In this document: piece by piece, positions 33,435 to 41,298 of the stretch
Numbering within the stretch: the first letter of the stretch is position 1
How the letters are laid out: each line of letters opens with the position of its first letter
Assembly: GCA_029239785.1 (NCBI GenBank)
Contig: JARBUG010000006.1
Span: forward strand, 34,472-98,471
Length of the DNA: 64,000 bases
Reading direction: 5' to 3'
DNA from: Symbiobacteriaceae bacterium
GTDB lineage: Bacteria > Bacillota > Sulfobacillia > Symbiobacteriales > Symbiobacteriaceae
Position numbers and translations under genes: made by a program
The notes under the pieces: generated by a model
Seen by the model: the letters and a program-made list of their open reading frames with translations, nothing else
Databases searched by the model: none
What the model was told of the DNA's origin: nothing

Positions 33435-34415
33435 ATGGGAAACCAGGCGAATAAGGAAGAGAAGCGGGCTGTCATTCTGGGTGCCGCGCTGGAGTTGTTT
33501 GCTGACCGCGGGTACCATGCCACCAACGTACCGAACATTGCTGAGCGGGCCGGGATTTCGGTGGGCACGCTGTATCATTACTTTGACAGCAAGGAGAAGG
33601 TCGTCAACGAGTTGTACCGCAAGTTGAAGCGGGAGATGATGGACGCCTTCTGGACCGATTTCCCCGCCGAGGCAGCGCCGGTGGAGCAGTTCCGGGCTTT
33701 CTGGCAGCGGGGTGTCGCCTTTGCGGAGGCGAACCGGCTGGCCTTTACGTTCCTGGAGTTTCATCATCATGCGCCGTATTTGGATGATGAGAGCCGCAGC
33801 GTGCAGAAGCGGGCGGCGGGGCTGGAGGCCAGGCTCTTTGAGGCCGGGCGCCGGGCCGGGGCTGTGCAGAAGATGCCCGATGCCGTGCTGAGCGCGTTCA
33901 TCGGCGGGGCGCTGGTTTCGCTGATCAAGTCGGCCTGGGACGGGCAGATTCCTCTGACGCCGGCGGTGGTGGAGCAGGCCGCGGCCCGGTGCTGGGACGC
34001 CATTCGTGACCGGGAGAAGGGGCAGATGCCTCAGGAGCGGTTTTCCCTGGCCGGTGAGCATGGCCGGGTGACCATTGGCTTTGAGCCCAATACGGCGGGC
34101 CGGGCCGTGGTGGATATTGAGAGCTGGAATTACCGGGCCACGGGCAAGGCCTGGATCGATATGGCGGCGGTCCGCCAGTTCCGGGCTGATTTGCAGCGCT
34201 GCTATGATACGTTGAAGGGCGAGGCGCGGCTGGCGAGCAGTCCGGAGGAGAATCTGGTCTTGACGGTCAGCTTTGACCGCCGGGGGAACGCCGAGATTCG
34301 GGGCGCGTACCGGGAGACCTTGGCGGAGGAGAATGAGCTGCGGTTCAGGGTGCAGACGGATCAGACGTATGTGGTGGCGGCATTGGCGGGATTGGGGCAG
34401 GTGTTGGGGGAGTAA
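33435..34415 (+). CDS. TetR-family regulator with extra C-terminal domain
   Basis: 326 residues, about 130 more than a standard TetR protein. Residues 1-60 are the helix-turn-helix (AVILGAALELFADRGYHATNVPNIAERAGISVGTLYHYFDSKEKVV), 61-190 a helical ligand domain (EFHHHAPYLDDESR), and from ~200 a beta-rich domain runs FSLAGEHGRVTIGFEPN to DQTYVVAALAGLGQVL. That tail resembles WapI-type immunity-like proteins (W-I-x-M-x-x-V-R-x-F spacing and DQTY), from memory only. GGGAGGAAG site. It is monocistronic and lies between two copies of the palindromic element. Autoregulation through the 33262 palindrome is likely. Confidence 0.82.
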   Translation: MGNQANKEEKRAVILGAALELFADRGYHATNVPNIAERAGISVGTLYHYFDSKEKVVNELYRKLKREMMDAFWTDFPAEAAPVEQFRAFWQRGVAFAEANRLAFTFLEFHHHAPYLDDESRSVQKRAAGLEARLFEAGRRAGAVQKMPDAVLSAFIGGALVSLIKSAWDGQIPLTPAVVEQAAARCWDAIRDREKGQMPQERFSLAGEHGRVTIGFEPNTAGRAVVDIESWNYRATGKAWIDMAAVRQFRADLQRCYDTLKGEARLASSPEENLVLTVSFDRRGNAEIRGAYRETLAEENELRFRVQTDQTYVVAALAGLGQVLGE

Positions 34416-34471
34416 CTGGGCGCCTGTGGGCGTGGGCAGGGGCGCTGCGGCTTGAGCGCTGCTGCCTGAGC

Positions 34472-34583
34472 GCCTGTGGGGGTAGGCAGGGGATTCCCTC
34501 TCAGGGTTGTTCGTTAGGGGGCCTCCGGCCATCCCCTAACATCCGGCACCAACGTTCGGTCACCCCTGCCCACCCCCACAGGC
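34472..34583 (+). repeat. Palindromic element, copy 2
   Basis: Outer arms of 21 bp pair at 20 positions (left 34472-34492, right 34563-34583, beginning GCCTGTGGGGGT); inner hairpin GTTAGGGG/CCCCTAAC (34513-34520, 34533-34540) around GCCTCCGGCC; then ACCAACGTTCGGT (34548-34560). It also carries CCCTCTCAGGGTTGTTCG, identical in copy 3. It lies just after the TetR-fusion gene. Confidence 0.85.
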
Positions 34584-34763
34584 TGACGGTGGTGGCCTAA
34601 CACCGACCCCTCACAGGCTGACGGTGGTGGCCCAACACCCACCTCATCCCGGTGTAACGGTCGGCGGCGCGCCCCCCACGCGGTGTGGGGCATTTATCTA
34701 GTGGGCGCCCTACGGGCGCCGGATGCCTCCGCCCGCTTTTGCGTGGCGTTACCCTCGTATGGC

Positions 34764-34836
34764 GTGCGCCGATGGGCGGAGAGGCTGGAAAGCCTCGTTT
34801 CCGGGGCAATAACAGCCTCTCCGCCCATTCGCGCAC
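34764..34836. repeat. Long hairpin, 16 + 6 bp stem
   Basis: ATGGGCGGAGAGGCTG (34772-34787) pairs perfectly with 34813-34828; beyond a 2x2 internal loop GTGCGC pairs with GCGCAC. The 25-nt loop contains GGAAAGCCTCGTTTCC. No T run, so not a simple terminator. Confidence 0.7.
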
Positions 34837-35203
34837 GGATTTCCGGGGGTAGAGCGTGCAATACCGGGCGGAGAGACGCTGCTCTGGTCCCCCTACGCCA
34901 AACCTGGTGCGGTGCTTGCTTTGGGGTAGCCGCCCGACCCCCAACGGGGGCGTGACGGACGGAACGGTCGCAGCGGGTGCCTCCGCCTGGAGCAGGCCTG
35001 TGCTCCGCCCAAAACGGGCGTCCGGCACCGCCCGACTCTCGGCAGCAGGGGCGGTGCGTCCCTCAGTTACACTACCCGCCGACGGTTCCCCTGCTGACGG
35101 CCTGACCGTGCCGGGCGCCCGGGGCGGGGCACAGGCAGCGCAGGGCGGAGGTGCCCGCTGCGACCACCCACCCGCCGCCACCGGGGGCCGAAGCAGGAAA
35201 GGT

Positions 35204-36997
35204 CTACCCCTTCAAGTGCCGCACCAAAAACTCCACCGTGGCCATCGAACTCGTCCGCTGGTTCTTCCGCTTCAAGAACCCGTGCCCCTCATCTTCGAAC
35301 AACAAATACGCCACCGTAATCCCACGCTCCCGGAGGCGCTCGACCATCTGGTCCGACTCTGCCTGCACGACCCGGGGATCCTTGGCGCCCTGCACCACCA
35401 GCAGCGGGCACCGCAGGTTCTCCACATAGGTAATCGGCGACCGCTCGACCAGCATCGCGTAATCCTCGTCCGGGTCACCCAGCATCCCCTTCATCATGGG
35501 ACGCCAGGTCGGCGGCACCGACTTGGCCATTGTCACCAGGTTCGACGGCCCGCACCAGTCGACCCCGCAGGCCCAGTACTCGGGAAGCCGGGTCACGGCC
35601 TGCAGTGTCGCGAACCCGCCATAACTCCCGCCAAAGATCGCGATGCGCTCCGGGTCAACCCAGTCCAGGCTGCGCAGAAACTCGGCGCACGCCTTCAGGT
35701 CCTGCAGGTCCCCGCCGCCCCAATCGCGGTGGATCAACTTCTGGTACGACTTGCCGTACCCCGTGCTCCCCCGGATGTTGGGCGTCAGCAGGCCCACGCC
35801 CTGATCGAGCAAGTACTGGTAGAACCCGCTGTACCAGGGCTGTTCCTGCGCCTCCGGCCCGCCGTGTACGCTCACCACCACCGGCACCCGCTGCCCCGGC
35901 GCCACCCCGTTGGGCTTGTACAAGAACCCTGGAATCAGCCGGTCAAAGCTCGGGAATTCCACCAACTGGGGCGCCACCAGATCCGCCTCATCAATGCCGC
36001 CGACCAGCGAGTAGGTCAGGCGAGCGGTCTCACCGGCAGCGAAGTGATGGACAAAGATGTCCCGGGCCATGTTGGCCGCCGACACCCGGACGGCGACCCG
36101 GCTGCCATCGTGCGAGATGGCAAACGTCTCAATGACGCCGGAGCCAAGCAGGGCGGGCAGGGGCAGCATTTCGCCTGTCTCCAGGTTCCGGGTGTACGGG
36201 CGGGAGTAGCCGCCTTCGTTCACGACCCAGAAGAGCAGCCGGCCGGCATCATCGCCGTCGGTGGGCAGCACATCCCACTCCGGTGCCTCTACCACGGAGA
36301 CGGCGCCGGTCGCCAGGTCGTAGAAGCAGAGCGAGAAGAACTCGCCCCGGCTGTTGTCGGTGAAGTAGAAGCCGGAGTCGTCCGCCGCCCACGGGCCGGG
36401 AACCGCGTTCACATCACCGGTAATCAGCGGCTTCAACTCGGTTGCGGCCAGGTCGCACAGGTAGATATGACGGACGGTATTCCCCATCTGCACAACGACG
36501 AGGAGATATCGCCCGTCGTGCGACTCCTGCCCGGGCCCCCAGAACCCCGGGCCGCCGCACAGGGTATGTACTTCGCCGCTGACCATGTCATGGCGGAAGA
36601 TGTGGTTCTGCGTGGGCTCGATGGCGTTGCCGGCATAATAGATGTGGCGGCCATCCTGCGAGAGCGACAGCGCGATGAACTGAACGCCGGGCTTGTCGGT
36701 GATCGGTTCCGGCACGCCGCCCCGGGCGGGGATGCGGTAGACCTGGTTGAACTCGTCGCCATCCTTATCGGCCAGGAAGTAGATGTGCCCCGAGGGCGCC
36801 CACTCAACCTGCCGGACGGTCTCAGCTTCAAAGGCGGTCACCTGGAAGGGCCAGCCGCCATTCACAGACTGCCGCCAGATGTTGAACTGCCCGGTCGTAT
36901 CTGTTACATAAGCGACTTCGGTACCGTCGGGAGAGAATGTGATGTTGCCGGAGTACCGCCGCTGCGCCAGAAACTGGTCGTAGATGTACTTTCCCAC
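35204..36997 (-). CDS. S9-family prolyl oligopeptidase-type peptidase
   Basis: 597 residues. The N-terminal ~340 residues form a beta-propeller with repeated strands (FSPDGTEVAYV, WAPSGHIYFLAD, LSQDGRHIYYAG, SHDGSRVAV). The C-terminal alpha/beta-hydrolase domain has the Ser nucleophile in FGGSYGGFA, Asp in GAKDPRV and His in DEGHGFLK. No signal peptide, so it is cytoplasmic. It starts at GTG with GAGGAGGGG. It probably trims peptides or acyl-peptides (acylaminoacyl-peptidase-like). It is divergent from the DUF3604 gene by about 145 bp. Confidence 0.92.
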   Translation of the reverse strand: MGKYIYDQFLAQRRYSGNITFSPDGTEVAYVTDTTGQFNIWRQSVNGGWPFQVTAFEAETVRQVEWAPSGHIYFLADKDGDEFNQVYRIPARGGVPEPITDKPGVQFIALSLSQDGRHIYYAGNAIEPTQNHIFRHDMVSGEVHTLCGGPGFWGPGQESHDGRYLLVVVQMGNTVRHIYLCDLAATELKPLITGDVNAVPGPWAADDSGFYFTDNSRGEFFSLCFYDLATGAVSVVEAPEWDVLPTDGDDAGRLLFWVVNEGGYSRPYTRNLETGEMLPLPALLGSGVIETFAISHDGSRVAVRVSAANMARDIFVHHFAAGETARLTYSLVGGIDEADLVAPQLVEFPSFDRLIPGFLYKPNGVAPGQRVPVVVSVHGGPEAQEQPWYSGFYQYLLDQGVGLLTPNIRGSTGYGKSYQKLIHRDWGGGDLQDLKACAEFLRSLDWVDPERIAIFGGSYGGFATLQAVTRLPEYWACGVDWCGPSNLVTMAKSVPPTWRPMMKGMLGDPDEDYAMLVERSPITYVENLRCPLLVVQGAKDPRVVQAESDQMVERLRERGITVAYLLFEDEGHGFLKRKNQRTSSMATVEFLVRHLKG

Positions 36998-37141
36998 GGA
37001 GACCCCTCCTCGAAGGTGTGGATCTGGGCAAATGTTTCGGCATCAAAGCAAATAATCCCTGCGATGCAGGAGCGGGCGCCCGGGAAGTCCAAACCAGGGA
37101 GGAAGCCCTCCGGACACGCCCCACAAAGGAAGTGCTCTACT

Positions 37142-38944
37142 TTGTACGATGGACCATTCGACCCCCACACCGGGCGCCGTCGCACCATGGATGAAGCGGT
37201 GGCCTGGGCCCGCCAGCGCTACGGCTATGAGATGGTGAACGGTTTTGACCGCATCATCGATGAAGGGAACGCCCGTCACAACAAGGACCGGGTCGCCTCA
37301 TTCGGCGAGTTCTCGCCTTACGAGGCCTGGTACCTCGACAGCTGGCAGCCGGGCTTCGTCCGCTGGGCCAGCGCCCCGGTGCCTGAGACCGATGCCCCCT
37401 CGGTCGTCTTCCTGTTGTCCATCGGCCTCGGCAATGGGTCGGCGCTCCCCCAGCCCACGGGCCGGTTTGACCTGCTGCTGAATGACCGGCGGGTCGCCTC
37501 GCTGCGGGTAGTCAAGCACAGCGAAACCTGGGTTAGCGAAGGACAGGCTACCGTCCACTACGAAGTGCGGCGCCTGGAGACGGCGCCCCAGGGCCTGGGT
37601 CTGATTCTCGACTCCGTCGTGCGGGAAGAGGCCTTTGCATCCTACGGGTTGCTGCTCGTGAAGGTGGACCGGAGCCTCGTCCGGCCGGGCGATGGCGCCA
37701 TCTTTGAGGTGCGGGCCGAGAACCGAAACGTCTCCACGCAGTGGTTCAAGGTGGATAAGGGGACGAACGTTCGCATGCACTCCGACTTCTACACCGGTCT
37801 GGCTGCGGTGGAGCGGGGGCGGATCGCCCCACGGGTGGGGCAATACAACATCTACTTTGGCGATATCCATACCCACAGCGGCCAGACGGCCGGCGGCCTG
37901 GGCACCTGCGGCACCGGTTCGGTGGATGAGAACTACCTGTACGCCCGGGACGTTTCCAACCTCGACTTTTACGCTCTGACCGAGCACGACTGGCAGACGA
38001 ATGAGGAGCACTGGGCGACGCTGATGCAGAAGGTGGAGGCGTACAACGCCCCGGGGCGGTTTGCCACCATTCCCGCCTTCGAGTGGACCTCGCTGGTCTA
38101 TGGTCATCGAAACGTCTATTATGCAGATGCGAACCAGCCGTTCTTCCTGAGCTGGCAGGAAGCCCAGGCCGGCAAGGGCGGGCGCCAGGCCATGGCCGCC
38201 AGCGTCGACAGCCCCCGGGAGCTGTGGGCGAAGCTGGACCAACTGAACACGTTCGCCATCACAGCGCCGCATCATCCGTCGGCGGCGTCGCATCCGCTCA
38301 ACTGGGCGTTCTGGAACGCCAAGTACGACCGGCTGGTCGAGATCTACTCCGCCTGGGGCTCCTCGGAGTACCCCGAGAACCGGAGCAAGGGGTTCGGCGC
38401 CGACCGGTACGGGCACCTCGATGTCGTGGAGGCGCTGAACCGGGGCCTGCGCTTTGGCATCATCGCATCGAGCGACGGACACGATGGGAACCCCGGCAAC
38501 GCCCAGAGTCCGGTCTACCGGCATCATCACCTGTGGCACTACCTGGGCAGCGGGCTGGCTGCCGTGCTGACCGACGACCTGAGCCGGGGGTCGGTGCTGC
38601 AGGCCCTGCACGACCGGCGGTGCTACGCCGTGACCGGGGCGCCCATCGCCCTGGACTTCCGCCTGAACGATCACGTGATGGGGAGCGAACTGACCGCCGA
38701 TCAAGTGGGGCGCCGGCCGATGATCACCGCGGATGTGACGGGCACGACCCATCTGACGATGTTGGAGATCATCAAGAACGGGCGGGTGGTGTGGCGGCAG
38801 CCCTGCTACGGCGAGACGTATAACCGGGAGACGGTGGCCTGGGTGGACGAGCAGTTCGACCCGGGGCGTGAGAACTACTACTACTTCAAGGTGACCCAGC
38901 GCGACGGCGAGATGGCCTGGTCGTCGCCGATCTGGGTGAGTTGA
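37142..38944 (+). CDS. DUF3604 (PHP-like metal-dependent) protein
   Basis: 600 residues. The central and C-terminal parts are a DUF3604 domain related to PHP phosphoesterases: metal-ligand-like GDIHTHSGQTAGG, TEHDWQTNEEHW, ITAPHHPSAASHPLNW and IASSDGHDGNPG. The N-terminal ~230 residues are beta-rich and may bind ligand. Relatives act on phosphonates or phosphate esters, but the substrate here is unknown. Start: TTG 37142 with AAAGGAAGTG upstream; ATG 37187 is an alternative. An open frame extends 2.3 kb upstream, antisense to the peptidase gene, but it is a high-GC artefact. A terminator follows. Confidence 0.85.
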   Translation: MYDGPFDPHTGRRRTMDEAVAWARQRYGYEMVNGFDRIIDEGNARHNKDRVASFGEFSPYEAWYLDSWQPGFVRWASAPVPETDAPSVVFLLSIGLGNGSALPQPTGRFDLLLNDRRVASLRVVKHSETWVSEGQATVHYEVRRLETAPQGLGLILDSVVREEAFASYGLLLVKVDRSLVRPGDGAIFEVRAENRNVSTQWFKVDKGTNVRMHSDFYTGLAAVERGRIAPRVGQYNIYFGDIHTHSGQTAGGLGTCGTGSVDENYLYARDVSNLDFYALTEHDWQTNEEHWATLMQKVEAYNAPGRFATIPAFEWTSLVYGHRNVYYADANQPFFLSWQEAQAGKGGRQAMAASVDSPRELWAKLDQLNTFAITAPHHPSAASHPLNWAFWNAKYDRLVEIYSAWGSSEYPENRSKGFGADRYGHLDVVEALNRGLRFGIIASSDGHDGNPGNAQSPVYRHHHLWHYLGSGLAAVLTDDLSRGSVLQALHDRRCYAVTGAPIALDFRLNDHVMGSELTADQVGRRPMITADVTGTTHLTMLEIIKNGRVVWRQPCYGETYNRETVAWVDEQFDPGRENYYYFKVTQRDGEMAWSSPIWVS

Positions 38945-38950
38945 AATTCC

Positions 38951-38978
38951 GGCCCACTCCGAACGCCCGGGGTGGGCC
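38951..38978 (+). terminator. Rho-independent terminator
   Basis: GGCCCACTCC / GGGGTGGGCC with one G-T pair, then CTTTTATT; ends the DUF3604 gene. Confidence 0.8.
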
Positions 38979-38986
38979 CTTTTATT

Positions 38987-39049
38987 CATTTCTGCATAGA
39001 CGTAGAAGGAGTTGCGCCAATCGGAGGCTAATATACATTTTTGCATAGA
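38987..39049 (+). promoter_or_regulatory. Direct repeats upstream of gabT
   Basis: CATTTCTGCATAGA (38987-39000) and CATTTTTGCATAGA (39036-39049), 13 of 14 identical, start-to-start 49 bp. Regulators of the GabR/MocR group bind direct repeats in gabT promoters, which makes this a plausible activator or repressor site. The sequence between the two holds TTGCGCCAATCGGAGG, which recurs at 63800. Confidence 0.5.
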
Positions 39050-39084
39050 ACCCACCACCCTACCTGCCACAGGAGGATTTCGTC

Positions 39085-40455
39085 ATGAGTGACACCAAGT
39101 CGATCCGGTTGACCGCTGGCGTTCCAGGCCCCATCTCCAAGGAGCTCATGGCCAAGAAGGACGCCCTCATCGCTGACGCCTTCTCCATTCATGTACCCGT
39201 CGCCATCAAGGAAGCCCACGGCGCCCTCGTCACCGACGTCGACGGCAACGTATTCATCGACCTGTGCGGCGGCCTGGGCTGCATGAACGTCGGCCACAGC
39301 CATCCGCACGTGGTCAAGGCCATTCAGGAGTCGGCCGCGCAGTTCACCCACACCGACTTCTCCGTCATCATGTACGACAGCTACCTCAAGCTGGCCGAGC
39401 GGCTGATCGCCAAGGCCCCCGGCGCCTTCGCCAAGAAGGCCTGCTTCTTCAACGCCGGTGCCGAAGCGGTTGAGAACGCCATCAAGTTTGCCCGCAAGTT
39501 CACGGGCCGCCAGGCGATTATCGCCCTGGAAGGCGCCTTCCACGGCCGCACCAACCTGACCATGTCCCTCACCTCGAAGGTGAAGCCTTACAAGGAAGGC
39601 TTCGGCCCCTTCGCCCCCGAGATCTACCGGGTGCCGGCGCCCTACACCTACCGCCGTCCCACCGGCATGACCGAGGCCGAGTACGTCAAGTTCTGCGGCG
39701 ACGCCCTGGAGCGGGCGCTGATCACCCACGTCGCCCCGTCCAACGTGGCTGCCATCATCGTGGAGCCGGTGCAGGGCGAAGGCGGTTTCGTGCCGCTGCA
39801 TCCTGACTACCTGGCCAAGGTTCAGGAGCTGGCCAAGAAGCATGGCTTCCTGGTCATCGCCGACGAGATTCAGGCCGGCTTTGGCCGGACCGGCACTTTC
39901 TTCGCCAGCGAGCAGCTGGGCCTGGTGCCCGACCTGATCTGCGTGGGCAAGTCGATCGCCGTTGGCCTGCCGCTGTCCGGCGTGATCGGCCGCAAGGACG
40001 TCATGGATGCACCGGGCGACTCCGCCATCGGTGGTACCTACGTCGGCAACCCGGTGGCCTGCGCTGCGGCCAACGCGGTGCTGGACGTGATCGAGAGCGA
40101 GAAGCTGACCGAGCGGGCGAATGAGATTGGCGATGTTTTCCGGAAGCGGTTCGGCGCCCTGGCCAACCGGCTGGAGGGCATGGGCGGCGCCCGGATTCAT
40201 GTCGGCGAGGTTCGCGGGCTGGGCGCCATGATCGGCATGGAACTGGTCCGTGACCTGGCCACCAAGGAGCCGGCGTCGGCGGAGATCAACGCGATTATGG
40301 AGAAGTGCATCAACCGGGGCGTCATCATCGTGAAGTGCGGCTATTATGGTCAGACGCTGCGGATGTTGGTGCCGCTGGTGATTACGATGGAGCAGCTTGC
40401 TGAGGCGTTGGATGTGCTGGAGCAGGCGATTGTTGAGGTGGCCTCTGGGAGGTAG
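39085..40455 (+). CDS. gabT: 4-aminobutyrate aminotransferase (class III)
   Basis: 456 residues. PLP-dependent transaminase transferring the amino group of 4-aminobutyrate (or another omega-amino acid) to 2-oxoglutarate. The PLP-binding Asp is in IADEIQAGFGRTG, the Schiff-base Lys in CVGKSIAVGLPLSGV, and the cofactor phosphate contact is in NAGAEAVENAIKFAR. The length and the GGTYVGNPVACAAA motif fit GabT-type enzymes. AGGAGGATT site. It stands alone; no succinate-semialdehyde dehydrogenase is in the window. Confidence 0.9.
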   Translation: MSDTKSIRLTAGVPGPISKELMAKKDALIADAFSIHVPVAIKEAHGALVTDVDGNVFIDLCGGLGCMNVGHSHPHVVKAIQESAAQFTHTDFSVIMYDSYLKLAERLIAKAPGAFAKKACFFNAGAEAVENAIKFARKFTGRQAIIALEGAFHGRTNLTMSLTSKVKPYKEGFGPFAPEIYRVPAPYTYRRPTGMTEAEYVKFCGDALERALITHVAPSNVAAIIVEPVQGEGGFVPLHPDYLAKVQELAKKHGFLVIADEIQAGFGRTGTFFASEQLGLVPDLICVGKSIAVGLPLSGVIGRKDVMDAPGDSAIGGTYVGNPVACAAANAVLDVIESEKLTERANEIGDVFRKRFGALANRLEGMGGARIHVGEVRGLGAMIGMELVRDLATKEPASAEINAIMEKCINRGVIIVKCGYYGQTLRMLVPLVITMEQLAEALDVLEQAIVEVASGR

Positions 40456-40474
40456 CCGACTTTTGCTCGTGCGT

Positions 40475-40601
40475 GGCGGGCGGGTCCGGCCAGGGGCGCT
40501 CGTCGCGGCGCAGCGGCTTACACAGCGGAATGATCCTGGCTGCCGCCAGGATCTGAACTAACGCTGCGACGCTCCTCAACCCCTGACCAGACCCGCCCGC
40601 C
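40475..40601. repeat. Nested palindrome, 22-bp arms
   Basis: Arms of 22 bp (left starts GGCGGGCGGGTC at 40475, right ends at 40601) pair at 20 positions; inside, partially paired CGTCGC/GCGACG, and at the centre the hairpin GATCCTGG/CCAGGATC (40532-40539, 40546-40553). No T run follows. Confidence 0.7.
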
Positions 40602-40633
40602 GGGCGTGCCACCACCTCCATCGGTTTTGCGGG

Positions 40634-40668
40634 CGCAACGGGAGGACCATCGAGGTCCTCCCGTTGCG
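40634..40668. terminator. Perfect 15-bp hairpin, possible terminator
   Basis: CGCAACGGGAGGACC pairs exactly with GGTCCTCCCGTTGCG over a 5-nt loop (ATCGA), then TTTGG. It could end the gabT transcript although it lies 180 bp past its stop. Confidence 0.55.
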
Positions 40669-40948
40669 TTTGGAGGTAGCTACTGGTTTGCGCCTGCCCC
40701 TGCTGGTTTCCCGCTTGCTTCCTGCTTGCATCCCGCTTGCATCGCTTGTGCATGCCGGGGTAGGGGAGATGTGCTCGGATCTTACTCCGGCAGGCACTCC
40801 GGGGAAGACCGGGCGTGGGAGGGCGCCCCTGGCGGCGCCGGCCCGGGGGACCCTGGCGTCTGGCTGGCTTGCTGGGGTGGTCTGTAGGAGCTTACTGCCA
40901 CAAGCATTCTGGGTCCAGGGCGCTTCCGCTGGGGGCGCCCCGGGTTGT

Positions 40949-41025
40949 TTTCCCGGTTGCATCCCGCCTGTTTCCCGGTTGCATCCCGCCTGTTTCCCGG
41001 TTGCATCCCGCTTGCTTCCCGCCTG
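40949..41025. repeat. 22-bp tandem repeat
   Basis: Three units of TTTCCCGGTTGCATCCCGCC+TG (the third ends TTG) plus half a unit; related words CCCGCTTGCATC occur at 40710-40750. Confidence 0.8.
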
Positions 41026-41111
41026 GCCCGCAGGGACGTGCAACGGCAGCCAGGGACCTCGATGGTCACTGGCTGCCGCCCCGTCAGAAAAGGGGTGTGG
41101 GTGTGGCACGA

Positions 41112-41223
41112 GCCCGTGGGGGTGGGCAGGGAGCGACCGAACGTTGGTGCCGAATGTTTGGGGATGGCCGAAGGCCCCCAAACGAACAACCCTGAGAGGG
41201 AGCCCCTGCCCACTCCCACGGGC
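41112..41223 (-). repeat. Palindromic element, copy 3
   Basis: Opposite orientation to copies 1 and 2. Outer arms of 20 bp (41112-41131, 41204-41223, beginning GCCCGTGGGGGT) pair at all positions if one G-U is allowed; inner hairpin GTTTGGGG/CCCCAAAC (41156-41163, 41176-41183); palindrome ACCGAACGTTGGT (41136-41148). Confidence 0.85.
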
Positions 41224-41291
41224 GCCCCCCCACAGGCGCCCCCCCACAGGCGCCCCCCCACAGGCGCCCCCCCACAGGCGCCCCCCCACAG
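41222..41291. repeat. 14-bp tandem repeat array
   Basis: Five perfect units of GCGCCCCCCCACAG, abutting element copy 3 and ending 8 bp before the ridA stop codon. Confidence 0.88.
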
Positions 41292-41298
41292 GCCGCCG

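Larger units (their letters stand above)
34416..35203. other. Intergenic region with structured repeats
   Basis: About 790 bp without a convincing gene. It contains a partial direct copy of the palindromic element arm (34419-34443), copy 2 of that element, a pair of direct repeats of GGCTGACGGTGGTGGCC (34582-34598 and 34617-34633, last bases varying), a long imperfect hairpin at 34764-34836, and GC-rich sequence up to the S9 peptidase stop. A 194-codon minus-strand frame here has no ribosome site or family resemblance. Confidence 0.7.
40456..41298. other. Intergenic region packed with palindromes and tandem repeats
   Basis: About 840 bp without a convincing gene. In order: a nested palindrome (40475-40601), a perfect 15-bp hairpin (40634-40668), a 22-bp tandem repeat (40949-41025), a hairpin with centre GACCTCGATGGTC (complementary to that of the 40634 hairpin), palindromic element copy 3 and a 14-bp repeat array that reaches the ridA stop. 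Open frames on both strands here are made of repeats and have no ribosome site. Confidence 0.75.

Noticed and set aside
34597..35181. Minus-strand frame of 194 codons in the intergenic region after the TetR gene.
   Set aside because: No ribosome site, no conserved pattern and it is composed of repeats and hairpins.
34416..35203. Group II intron or T-box leader in the structured intergenic region.
   Set aside because: I looked for a domain-V-like hairpin, a reverse transcriptase and a T-box sequence and saw none.
34856..37141. A 2.3-kb open frame running in phase into the DUF3604 gene, giving a protein of over 1,300 residues.
   Set aside because: It is antisense to the well-supported S9 peptidase gene, has no conserved words, and a start with a ribosome site (37142) gives a normal DUF3604 protein. 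High GC keeps such frames open.
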